Positions 20,850 to 29,170 of a stretch of DNA of 64,000 nucleotides are shown one piece after another. Position 1 is the first letter of the stretch; the number at the start of each line of letters is the position of its first letter. The translations under genes were made by a program, and so were the position numbers. The notes under the pieces are model-generated. The model was not told where the DNA came from. It worked only from the letters and a program-made list of their open reading frames with translations, and did not search any database. Location of the stretch: assembly GCA_001766655.1 (NCBI GenBank), contig MJCC01000005.1, positions 805,951-869,950 of the forward strand, written 5' to 3'. This DNA comes from Phytomonas francai. Taxonomy: Eukaryota; Euglenozoa; Kinetoplastea; Trypanosomatida; Trypanosomatidae.

Positions 20850-21837
20850 ATGTTTCAATCATCTTCTTATTTAATAATAAAAAAGCGTCAGCAGACACTT
20901 TATCAAGCTGCCAATCCCTTTGCAGTGCGTCGTTCGAAGGCGACTATGCTATGCAATAGTTATAGTGGCTGCATTCCAGTTATTGTTGAACCTGTTGATG
21001 ATATGTGGAGTAGGGAGGGAGTCATTAGAATAATAACGAGGCTCCCCCTCCCCTGGTTAAGAAATCACCTCAAAATAGAGAAGGGAGAAGGTGTAGACTC
21101 GACAAAGAGGGAAGCAAACTACGCGGCTGTGAAGGGTGTCAGACGATTAGATGAAGAGAGAAAGGCTTCCTCCTCCTCTTCTTTCTCGCTCTCCTCCTTT
21201 TCATTCTCTTCCTCTTCCTCCTCCTCCTCTTGCGCTCTTTTATGTTCTCGTTCCTCGTCTACCACGACACCATGGATGGAAAAAAAAGATGAGGGTATTA
21301 ATGGTAGCGTTTCAGACGTGAAGGAAAAGAAGAGCAGTGTTGGAATTCATAAGAAGCTTCCCAAAGAAAGAGAGGGATGCTCAAGGTTGCATAAATTTCA
21401 GGAAATTAGCCAGAGGCAGCCCCTTTCCTTTTCCCGAAGTAGCCCTACGCTTACAAGCCAGGATCGTGCTGAGGATACCTCAAATCCAACGCGGCGTAAG
21501 GTAGGGGAGATTTCTCGTGAAAAGCGAAACATCTCCACTCCCCCCCTCGGCGCCTTTGCCTTCCTCCTACACTTTTTAATACGCGTTGTCGTTTAAATTT
21601 GTGTCGCCGGTGGATAAAACGGTCGGAGAGGTCATTCTTTTACTTCAGGAGCGCCTTACACTCAGCTCACACGAGGTAATCTTCCTTACCACCGTCAGCC
21701 CTAGGGCGCATATGGCGGACTCCATCGACTTTTTAATGCCCCCGAATAACACCTCATTAGGCGTGCTCTATGAGCAATACCAAAACCCCGATGGATTCTT
21801 GTATATTGCCTATTGCATGGGGAACATATTCGGCTGA
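20850..21837 (+). pseudogene. ATG8-family gene with large insertion and frame break
   Basis: Two overlapping frames together cover an ATG8/LC3 ubiquitin-like protein. The first (20850-21596, 248 codons) carries the N-terminal ATG8 region: NPFAVRRSK...YSGCIPVIVEPVDD corresponds to the family's HPFEKR...YPDRIPVICEK. About 190 residues of Ser-rich and charged sequence follow. The second frame, open from 21580 to TGA 21835-21837, carries the rest: FKFVSPVDKTVGE, then LYEQYQNPDGFLYIAYCMGNIFG, ending on an exposed glycine as in lipidation-ready ATG8. A one-base frame change is needed between 21580 and the TAA at 21594. ATG8 is conjugated to phosphatidylethanolamine on autophagosomes, and Leishmania carries expanded, divergent ATG8 sets. 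It could be a pseudogene, a sequencing error, or a real gene with recoding. The insertion is the stranger part, since it would split the ubiquitin-like fold after its first strand. Confidence 0.7.
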
Positions 21838-22255
21838 AAGCTGACAGGAAGAGACAAGGGAAATGAATGTAATAGAGAGAATACGAACTGAACACGAGTG
21901 TATACTTCCCTTAATACGAATATTTCCGTTCTTTGAGTTTATTATTATACTTATAATTGTCACGATTTACTTTTACTTATCTCAAAAAAGATGGAAAACA
22001 TGGAATGTAAATGTGAATGACAAAGTTTTTGGATCGGCATTCCGTACGCATATCTATATTATATATATATATATATATACAAAAGCAAAGAGAAACACTG
22101 TAGTTGTGTTGTTAGGTCTTTCATCTCTGACAAAATTCACTTATGCAATAATGATTAATTTTTCCCATCTTGAAATTATTTCAAACATTTTACGTATACT
22201 CTCATTAGACGGTCAATTTTTATATGCTATAATTAGGACACTTCTTTTAACTGTT

Positions 22256-22256
<1 letters not shown>

Positions 22257-22304
<48 letters not shown>
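22257..22304 (+). repeat. (GT)24 microsatellite
   Basis: Forty-eight bases of uninterrupted GT dinucleotide, the longest simple repeat in the window. Confidence 0.98.
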
Positions 22305-22307
<3 letters not shown>

Positions 22308-22353
22308 ATGACCTCCGCACTTATGAATCCTCTCAATCCCTTCTTCAGTGAAT

Positions 22354-22411
22354 TCCCTCTTTTTCTTTTCATATTTATTTTTTCTTACTCACATCTCGAC
22401 ACCGAAACCAG
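22354..22411 (+). promoter_or_regulatory. Probable trans-splice acceptor for MORN5-like gene
   Basis: A long pyrimidine tract (about 22354-22393) is followed by CACCGAAACCAG, with AG at 22410-22411, about 90 bases before ATG 22501. Confidence 0.5.
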
Positions 22412-22500
22412 GAAAGCCTTTCAAAGGACGGGGAATGCGAAGCGAACGACGAAACCAAAAGTAAACATCCACACAACACACACCCATACTCATCCACCGC

Positions 22501-23304
22501 ATGCAGCTCGTGGGAAGCTCGTACGAGGGGCAGTTCACCGTGGACGGCAAGCGCTTCCACGGCTTTGGGCAGTACACCTTCCGCAACGGCAACCGCTACG
22601 TCGGGGGGCTGTTCGAGGGCATGTTTCACGGCGACGGTGTCATCTTCTTCCGCAGGGCCGCCCGCGGGCGTCGTGCCGGCGGGCTGGCACAGCCCCGCGC
22701 GGACGCCACCCCCCACGAGGCCGCCGTCACAGGCGAAGCGGAGGAGAAACAGGGGGAGGAGGGGGGGTGGGAGGGGCTCTACCGCGGGGTCTGGGAGCAC
22801 GGCCGGCACGTGTGCGGGCGCTACGTCTTCGGTGACGGGCTCGTCTACGGCGGGGAGGGCGGGGCGGGGCCGCCCCCCACCCCCGCCTGGGCGTACTGCG
22901 AGGGTCAGGACCGCCGGCTCTGGGAGGAGTGCCTGGGGGGGCTCGCGCCGGTGCAGCCGTACGAGTCCGTCCTCGGCGGCGTCGGGGAGACCGCGAGGGC
23001 GCGGAGCGGGCGCGCGGGCGTTTCCCTTTTCGCCCCCGCCCCGCCTTCGCCCTCCCCATCGCGCGGCGAAGGCGGCGACAGGGCCGCGCAGGAGCGCCGG
23101 AGCGAGGAGATCGCGCGGCTCTGGCTGGCGATGCCGGTGGTGGACTCATGCACGGGCGGCGTAGCGAAGACGGCGCCAGCCTTCGCGGAAGGGCAGCCGC
23201 GGACGGGAAAAGAGGCGGAGCGGCTCATGAGCACCCCAGAAGGGATCGAAAAGATGCAGGAGTTGCTTAAAATTCCTACCCTGGCGTTCGGGCAGGGGAT
23301 GTAA
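22501..23304 (+). CDS. MORN5-like protein
   Basis: 267 residues. Two MORN units open the protein (SYEGQFTVDGKRFHGFGQY and RYVGGLFEGMFHGDGVIFF). A Gly/Ala/Glu-rich insert of about 40 residues follows, then YRGVWEHGRHVCGRYVFGDGLVY, then WAYCEGQDRRLWEECLGGLAP. That last stretch matches the MORN5-specific region of animals and protists (FSDGLHY, then W-x-YCDGYDRRF), so I assign it to the MORN5 group rather than to generic MORN proteins. The Gly/Ala/Arg-rich middle and a short helical C-terminus follow. MORN5 orthologues are associated with ciliated cells, and a flagellar role is inferred. The coding sequence is strikingly GC-rich against an AT-rich spacer. The start is the first ATG after a good acceptor. 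Confidence 0.82.
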   Translation: MQLVGSSYEGQFTVDGKRFHGFGQYTFRNGNRYVGGLFEGMFHGDGVIFFRRAARGRRAGGLAQPRADATPHEAAVTGEAEEKQGEEGGWEGLYRGVWEHGRHVCGRYVFGDGLVYGGEGGAGPPPTPAWAYCEGQDRRLWEECLGGLAPVQPYESVLGGVGETARARSGRAGVSLFAPAPPSPSPSRGEGGDRAAQERRSEEIARLWLAMPVVDSCTGGVAKTAPAFAEGQPRTGKEAERLMSTPEGIEKMQELLKIPTLAFGQGM

Positions 23305-23856
23305 TCCCAATGTTGTGAAGGGGGCTGTTGGAAATGTATATACACATACACACACATACGAAGGGTAACTGATAAACGACCATTGGGAAGAAAAAGATAT
23401 AAAAAAAAGATGTAATATACTCTCATTTGTATCTTCGTTTTGTCATTCAGTTATCCGAGAATCCGTTTTCTTGTTGTTGTTTTCGACACAACCAGAATGA
23501 AAGCACAATCATGCATCCTGTCTTTCCTTATTCCCTTGAAAACGGAGAATGCCAAGTGTAAGCAAATTAACCTTGCCTTTCCACAGATTTCATATATCTT
23601 TTGAATCGTTTGGTTCTGTAATTTTGTATGAAGCTCCGCCTTACGATATCGCGAGGGGCATTAAAAAAAGGGTTAGACCTCAACGTCACAGACATATCCC
23701 CATACTATAGCCTTGAGATTTTTATAAATAAGCCGAACGGCGAAAGGGATAACTAAAAGCACCTATTTAGTGTTCGTACATCTTGAGTATTATTATTATT
23801 CATTTTTTTTTAAAACTCAAGTACAACGAATCCTAGCAGATTTTCTGATAGGTGCG
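23305..23856. other. Intergenic spacer
   Basis: AT-rich spacer. It ends with (ATT)n and poly-T leading to the AG at 23820-23821. No gene recognised. Confidence 0.55.
23798..23821 (+). promoter_or_regulatory. Probable trans-splice acceptor
   Basis: A T-rich tract (CATTTTTTTTTAAAACTCAAG), with AG at 23820-23821, lies 36 bases before ATG 23857. Confidence 0.5.
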
Positions 23857-26553
23857 ATGTTCTCGCAGTCTCTCGCGTCTTACCCTCTTCTTGGCTGTGT
23901 TGTATCCGCTGCGCAGTTCGCCGGCGGGGAGCTTAGTTTCTACGAAACTTCCCTTCAGCTGCTCGCTGAGGATGGCTGTGGGCAATGGACGACGACGTTA
24001 ACCTTATCTTATGATTGTCTTATTCACCTCCGTGTGGTGCGCGAAAAGGGGTTTATGCGGATTTCTACCTTGCGCGCACCAGTAGTACGATGGGCAGAGG
24101 ATAACGGCTTCACCTCACAGCTCGACGCTGACGATATTGATGACATTGATAATGGAAACAAGGATAATAACGAAGGAAATGCCGCCGTTTCGTCTGGAGG
24201 ATCTCTTGAAAAGCAGGTTCATTTTGTCCCTCCACTTTCTTCTTCTGCTGGGAGGGAGTGCGTGCTTTTATTTCAGCTCTCACGGGATGATATGGCGAGC
24301 TTCATGGCGAATGTCGCGCCGCTGGTGGCTGCGCGGGAGCGAATGCGATCGGCCTCTCGGATTTCCATAACGGAGCCGCTGCCCGTCGGCTGCCCTTTTG
24401 AAGATCCTAGCGGCGGCCTCGGAGAAGAAAATAGCAGCAATATTGATGAGGATAATAATAGCAATGAGTACTCGAGCGAGAATCAAAAGACTCTCCATCA
24501 GGCCGATGAAACTACGCTTCTTGAGGGCGCGGAGAGGGTGAAGCGACCGGTTAGCGAAACGGAAAAGGGTGCATCACTTACACGTTCTCAGTATGAAAAT
24601 ACCATCCGCACGGAGTTATTTCCATCTGAGATCAAAAATAACAAGAAAAACAAGGAGAGAACTCTTGATGACACCCTTTCCGATCAACTCGCACAGTTTG
24701 AGGAGGAGGCCGTTCAAGCGCGAGGGGAAGGTCTTTCCGGGAAGCTCCTACGCGCTAGCAGAGCCTTAGGTGCCACCGGTAATCCATCGTTGCGTAGGGT
24801 TTCTTCTCGCGCAAACGGAGGGCCGAGGGGCTTTAATGATTTAAGCGCCTTTGACGGCAGGAAAAAAAATAAAAAACACGCAAAGGAATCTTCTTTTGCG
24901 CAGCACGCATCCGTAGGCGCAAGCACTACCGTCAGCATTCACTCAACAGCAGCAGCCCCAGCAAGGCGGACGAGGCGAAAGAAAGGCCTTTACCTTCCCA
25001 GCGAAGGGCAGGAGAGCGTTGAGAAGAACTTAAACAGTCATGATAGAGTATTAGAGGCTGGTGTAGGGAAGAAAAACGATTTTAATAAGGTGGATTCGCC
25101 CCCAGAAAGAGCTTCCAGAAATACGGCAAATCTTCTGCCTTCGATAGCGACTGTGGGTGGGGGTGAATCTCACGAGCGGGGTTCTTTGCATCGTCGGGAG
25201 CTTCATCAAGACGCTACTTTACCCGCACAAGGTGTCGAATCCGTCGACGGACGAACAGATGTGAAGAGTTTAACCCATCACGAAGTTGCATCCTCCTTAT
25301 GTATTGGTGATATTGTCCTTGAGCAGAACTCCTTCCACGGCACGGCTCTGCAGAAACCACGCAACCCCCAGGGGGATAATTCTCTATCTAAACAAAAACT
25401 ACCTCCACCCACCACATGCGAGACGAAACCCGCATCGCATTTCGCTTCGAGTGAAAATCCACAACCCACAACAACAAATCCTCGCTCTATGGATGGTTTC
25501 AAAAAGGGTGCTTGTAATGTAAATCCGGATGTCGAGAAAGCACCTGGTGCTGCTTATAACTTTTCAGATATTATGACGCTTCCACAGGACGCGGCGGAGC
25601 TTCCTCTTCCTCCGCCTCCTATTCCTTCAGCTTCCGCGATAAGCAACCGCACTCGTCGGCAGGTTTCTTCCGCGATGGATGGCCTCGGTGAGATCCTCGC
25701 CTGTTTGACCACGCGAGGAAGGCGAAAAGGAGGAAAACGTGCAGACAATGCTCGAACAGCAACGAAGCGACGTAAAACGGAAAGGATTGCATCTCCCCCT
25801 CCTCCATCTCAAACTCCTCTTCCAGTTGAGGCGGTATACCCTTGCTCTCCTGTTAAAACGCCGCAGCAGCGCCCCTTCCCGCTGCTCCTCCTCGACGACG
25901 AGGAGGTGCCGTGCGGGCAGCCCCCTCCCGATAGGCCACTGGAATCCCCTTCACAATCATCCTCCCGCCGTGCGAACACGAAAAGGACGGAAAATATTAA
26001 TAAAGGAAACAAAGAGGAAGAGGAGGGCGGCAATGGAGATAGGGGGGCGGGGGACGGGGCCGAAGAGGGGTCTCCAGGCGAGGGTGCAGGTGCTGCTAGC
26101 GCAAGCTTGCAGTCAAAACCCCTCGATACCGCCTCTTTTTGCGCAGAAAATAAGAATAACGCGTTAGAGGAAGAAAATGAAAAGGAGGATGGGGAAGAGG
26201 AGGCTGCGGTGAAGCTTGAAGGTGCCTATCCAATAAACAAAAGCCCCTCGGAGGGCGGCTTGCCCTCTGATCCATATTTGGATTCTGCCTTTTCCCCTAT
26301 GAACTTGCCACATGCTGAACCTCTAGAACAAGGCCCATCACCCACCGTCAATAAGATTGCGGTAATAAAAACCGCTAATGATAATGATGATATCTTTTTA
26401 ATGGAGGAAGCTCATAAAAACCTGCGCAAGGAGCGCCTTCGTCGGGTGATGCGATGCATGAATTTCATCAGTCGGCACCTCAACCTCATGCGTGAGAGCG
26501 AAGCAGAGCTACGCGGTATTGTGCTTTCATTGATGGATGATGGACAGATCTAA
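23857..26553 (+). CDS. Large low-complexity protein, possible PH-like N-terminus, probably nuclear
   Basis: 898 residues from ATG 23857 (the frame is open back to a GTG at 23770, but that region is leader). Residues about 1-160 alternate hydrophobic strands and end in a helix (ECVLLFQLSRDDMASFMANVAPL), which resembles a PH-like fold; this is only a visual impression. The long middle (about 180-830) is low-complexity and polar, with proline clusters. It carries basic patches that look like nuclear localisation signals (ARRTRRKKG near residue 370; KRADNARTATKRRKTER near 625) and Glu-rich runs. The last 60 residues form an amphipathic helix (HKNLRKERLRRVMRCMNF). I do not recognise the family. 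It might be a chromatin or kinetochore-type scaffold, but there is no direct evidence for that. Confidence 0.75.
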   Translation: MFSQSLASYPLLGCVVSAAQFAGGELSFYETSLQLLAEDGCGQWTTTLTLSYDCLIHLRVVREKGFMRISTLRAPVVRWAEDNGFTSQLDADDIDDIDNGNKDNNEGNAAVSSGGSLEKQVHFVPPLSSSAGRECVLLFQLSRDDMASFMANVAPLVAARERMRSASRISITEPLPVGCPFEDPSGGLGEENSSNIDEDNNSNEYSSENQKTLHQADETTLLEGAERVKRPVSETEKGASLTRSQYENTIRTELFPSEIKNNKKNKERTLDDTLSDQLAQFEEEAVQARGEGLSGKLLRASRALGATGNPSLRRVSSRANGGPRGFNDLSAFDGRKKNKKHAKESSFAQHASVGASTTVSIHSTAAAPARRTRRKKGLYLPSEGQESVEKNLNSHDRVLEAGVGKKNDFNKVDSPPERASRNTANLLPSIATVGGGESHERGSLHRRELHQDATLPAQGVESVDGRTDVKSLTHHEVASSLCIGDIVLEQNSFHGTALQKPRNPQGDNSLSKQKLPPPTTCETKPASHFASSENPQPTTTNPRSMDGFKKGACNVNPDVEKAPGAAYNFSDIMTLPQDAAELPLPPPPIPSASAISNRTRRQVSSAMDGLGEILACLTTRGRRKGGKRADNARTATKRRKTERIASPPPPSQTPLPVEAVYPCSPVKTPQQRPFPLLLLDDEEVPCGQPPPDRPLESPSQSSSRRANTKRTENINKGNKEEEEGGNGDRGAGDGAEEGSPGEGAGAASASLQSKPLDTASFCAENKNNALEEENEKEDGEEEAAVKLEGAYPINKSPSEGGLPSDPYLDSAFSPMNLPHAEPLEQGPSPTVNKIAVIKTANDNDDIFLMEEAHKNLRKERLRRVMRCMNFISRHLNLMRESEAELRGIVLSLMDDGQI

Positions 26554-27282
26554 TGAGTAAAAACTTTTTTTTGCCCAGAAATACTTTCAACGGCGGACCC
26601 ATTCAACAAGAGAAAGAAACCCGTTTATTAAACAATCGCCAATCTTTTAATTTCCCCTAATGCATAGAAAAAATCCATAAATTTCTCCATTCCATCGAAA
26701 TAAAATATGCTATTCCCCTCTCCCCACACACATCTCAGAATCCATCTATAATGAAATATTCTTTCACTGTTTCTTGCCCCATGCGGGTTCTATTTGTTCC
26801 TTACTTTTTCCCCTAAAAACATATATCCATTCGTTTGCTCTCATGTGCGCCTATTCCGTTTTATGCTACGCAACATAAATGAGAGCATGGTCAACTTTAT
26901 CAGAAAAGGGTAAAAATAAAAGCAAACGAGTGGTCTCATTATTAAGACTATAACTTGGTCCAGATTCGGCTAACTCCAACTTCTTTCTCCGATGGATTTT
27001 CCATCCTTGTTAAATGATTATCTATTTTGATTACATACCTCTTCACGTTTTCATTACGTGGCACACCTTTCCCCCTTCTTCCCTTGCAAAAGGAATTAAC
27101 TTTTTTTGTGTGTGTTTGTGGGAGACACTAGATCCTATCGAGAAAGTAAAACCTAGCCCCTATACCGACTAAGCATCCTTACCAAGGCAGTCAGGTGTAA
27201 CGAAAAGCGAAGCGCATCCCTTTACCCTCTATTGTTATAGTAACACAGTCACGCACACACGGTCACACCGACGCACGTATCC
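26554..27282. other. Intergenic spacer
   Basis: Spacer of moderate AT content with several pyrimidine tracts. No gene or RNA recognised. Confidence 0.55.
27219..27240 (+). promoter_or_regulatory. Probable trans-splice acceptor for the WD40 gene
   Basis: CCTTTACCCTCTATTGTTATAG, with AG at 27239-27240, lies 42 bases upstream of ATG 27283. Confidence 0.45.
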
Positions 27283-28431
27283 ATGTGGTGTCAATTTCCC
27301 CACGCCCACCAGGCGTCCGTCACGTCCCTTTGTTTCAGCCCCGACGTGGGGGTCTCCCCCCACCTGTTGTGCTCCACCTCCGGCGACGGGACGGTCGGCC
27401 TGTGGGACTACCACGCCGGCGTGCCGATCGGCCGCCTCCAGCACCACCAGGAGCCGGTAAACCACGCGGTATTCCTCCCGGACGAGCCGCACTACCTCCT
27501 CACCGCATCGGACGACCGCAGCCTCGCGCTGTGGGATATCCGGCGCCCGGAAAAGCCCATCGGGAACATTGGGGGCTTCGGTGAGGGCGTGAATAAGGTG
27601 CTCCTGCTGCCATCCTTCTACATTCCGGAGGAGGTAGGGTTGGTAGGGCCCGGATCCTCAGCGTTCCCTCGCCCGCGGTACCTCACGGCGAGCGCCTGCG
27701 ATGACGGCATGGTCTACCTCCACGGGATCTACCCCCCGCTCTCCGACAGCTCTGAACCCCCGTCCAGCGTCCTCGACAACGGCGGGGATGAGGAGGATGG
27801 TGGGGGCCTCGGGGTCCTCCTCGATCGCTTCTTCGCCTCCGTGAGCACTGTGAACGACGTAGCGTGGATCCCCGGTACGAGTATCCTGCTCACCGCCTCC
27901 GAGGACTGCGCGCTGCGGGGCTGGCGGCTGCTGTTCAACCCCGACGCCACCCCACAGGAGCGGCTTCTGAGCAACCTCGACGAGTTCGAGAACCCGGTAA
28001 ATCACGTGGTGGTGGTCCCGAAGGAGTGGGCGGACCCCCCGGGTGCCGTTTCGGCCCCTTTGTCAGCCGCGAATGAACCGCTTTGCTGGGTGCTCGCGGC
28101 GAGCTCGGAAGGACTGTTCGGGATCGCGCTGACGGCCCCGGACGGCGCGCCGGACCCCGAGGTGCGGGCCTTCGTCGGCCACGGCGACTACATCCGAGGG
28201 GTAGAGTTCGGCCCAGGCCGCACGCTGTTCACCGTCTCCGACGACAGCACCGCGATCGAGTGGGCCTGGCCCGCCGCCGAGCCCGTCCGGCAAGTGAAAC
28301 TGCACGAAGGGCTCGTCATGGCCTCCGCGCTGTCGGCCGCGGGGGATGCCTTAGCGAGCGGCAGCGATACCGGCGAGATTCGGGTCTGGAGGGTGCCTTT
28401 TCAGACCGAGCGGTTTACGGGCTCCTCGTAG
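27283..28431 (+). CDS. WD40-repeat protein
   Basis: 382 residues made almost entirely of WD40 blades. Clear repeat ends are DGTVGLWD, DRSLALWD, DCALRGWR, STAIEWAW and TGEIRVWR; DDGMVYLHG probably closes a further one, giving six or seven blades and thus one propeller. Blade-starting signatures such as HQASVTSLCFSPD and HQEPVNHAVFLPD are visible. A 50-residue acidic and proline-containing loop lies between blades three and four (about 120-185). No other domain, signal peptide or membrane segment is seen. WD40 propellers are protein-interaction platforms, and nothing here identifies the complex it belongs to. The start is the first ATG after a plausible acceptor. Confidence 0.88.
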   Translation: MWCQFPHAHQASVTSLCFSPDVGVSPHLLCSTSGDGTVGLWDYHAGVPIGRLQHHQEPVNHAVFLPDEPHYLLTASDDRSLALWDIRRPEKPIGNIGGFGEGVNKVLLLPSFYIPEEVGLVGPGSSAFPRPRYLTASACDDGMVYLHGIYPPLSDSSEPPSSVLDNGGDEEDGGGLGVLLDRFFASVSTVNDVAWIPGTSILLTASEDCALRGWRLLFNPDATPQERLLSNLDEFENPVNHVVVVPKEWADPPGAVSAPLSAANEPLCWVLAASSEGLFGIALTAPDGAPDPEVRAFVGHGDYIRGVEFGPGRTLFTVSDDSTAIEWAWPAAEPVRQVKLHEGLVMASALSAAGDALASGSDTGEIRVWRVPFQTERFTGSS

Positions 28432-29170
28432 GCGCCCGCGGGGTGATGCAGGAAGGGGTGGGGCAAGTACAGGCCGTTTGGAGGGAGAGGTTGGGTTTTT
28501 GCATTCTTTCTGTCCCTTTTACACCTGTGAGGATTCGAGTCTTGCCGTGGAACACGATAAAGTAACTTCATAGCCGCGTTGACAAATAGGCAAACTTCGT
28601 ATGGATTGTTGCATTGTGGATAATTAGTTTCCGTCACAAAGCCATATAAAGGGTGTAACAACGCAAATAAGCAAACAAAAAAGACGGAGAAGTGTATTTC
28701 TTTCGAATTTAGATGGGGTTTTCTTTGCTTACTCGATCTTATCGCTTCTATTTCTGATTGTAGGGCAATGGGCGCGCACCCCCCACCCCGAGATGCTATC
28801 AACTTTTTTTTTTTAGTAGAGGAGCGCTTTATGTTTTTCTGCATCTTCTTTTTCTCTTTCTTTGCTATAGACAATATATTTAGAGCTTATTTCTATTCAT
28901 TGATTTTGTGTGACAAGAAAAGGACACACATAATAACATTTAATCTTATTTTTTCCCCTTTCCTTTCCCATACGTTTTGCATTCTGTGTAGCGATAGTGG
29001 GTGAGGCGTGTGCCACATTGATTGATTTCTGCGTAGAAGGACTAAGCCCTGTTGTCAGCAAACCGACTGTTGGAATAACGCTCCCCTAAGGGTGCGGTAT
29101 TCTTTCACACGTGCGCACGTATACACATATATATAAATTCATTCACCCGAGTACCCTCACATTTCGGGGA
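28432..29170. other. Intergenic spacer
   Basis: AT-rich spacer with no recognisable gene. The T/C-rich section at 28943-28991 supplies the acceptor for mIF-2. Confidence 0.55.
28943..28991 (+). promoter_or_regulatory. Probable trans-splice acceptor for mIF-2
   Basis: A long pyrimidine tract (TTATTTTTTCCCCTTTCC and onward) ends in CTGTGTAG, with AG at 28990-28991, about 180 bases before ATG 29171. Confidence 0.5.

Larger units (their letters stand above)
21838..22500. other. Intergenic spacer with (GT)24
   Basis: AT-rich spacer with an (AT)n run near 22060-22079 and a long (GT)24 tract at 22257-22304. No gene recognised. Confidence 0.6.

Noticed and set aside
21003..21590. A cis-spliced intron inside the ATG8-like gene
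   Set aside because: There is no AG in about 60 bases before the second ATG8 half, and splicing at the last upstream AG (about 21,521) would read into the TAA at 21577 in the needed frame. Much of the insertion is also open in one frame.
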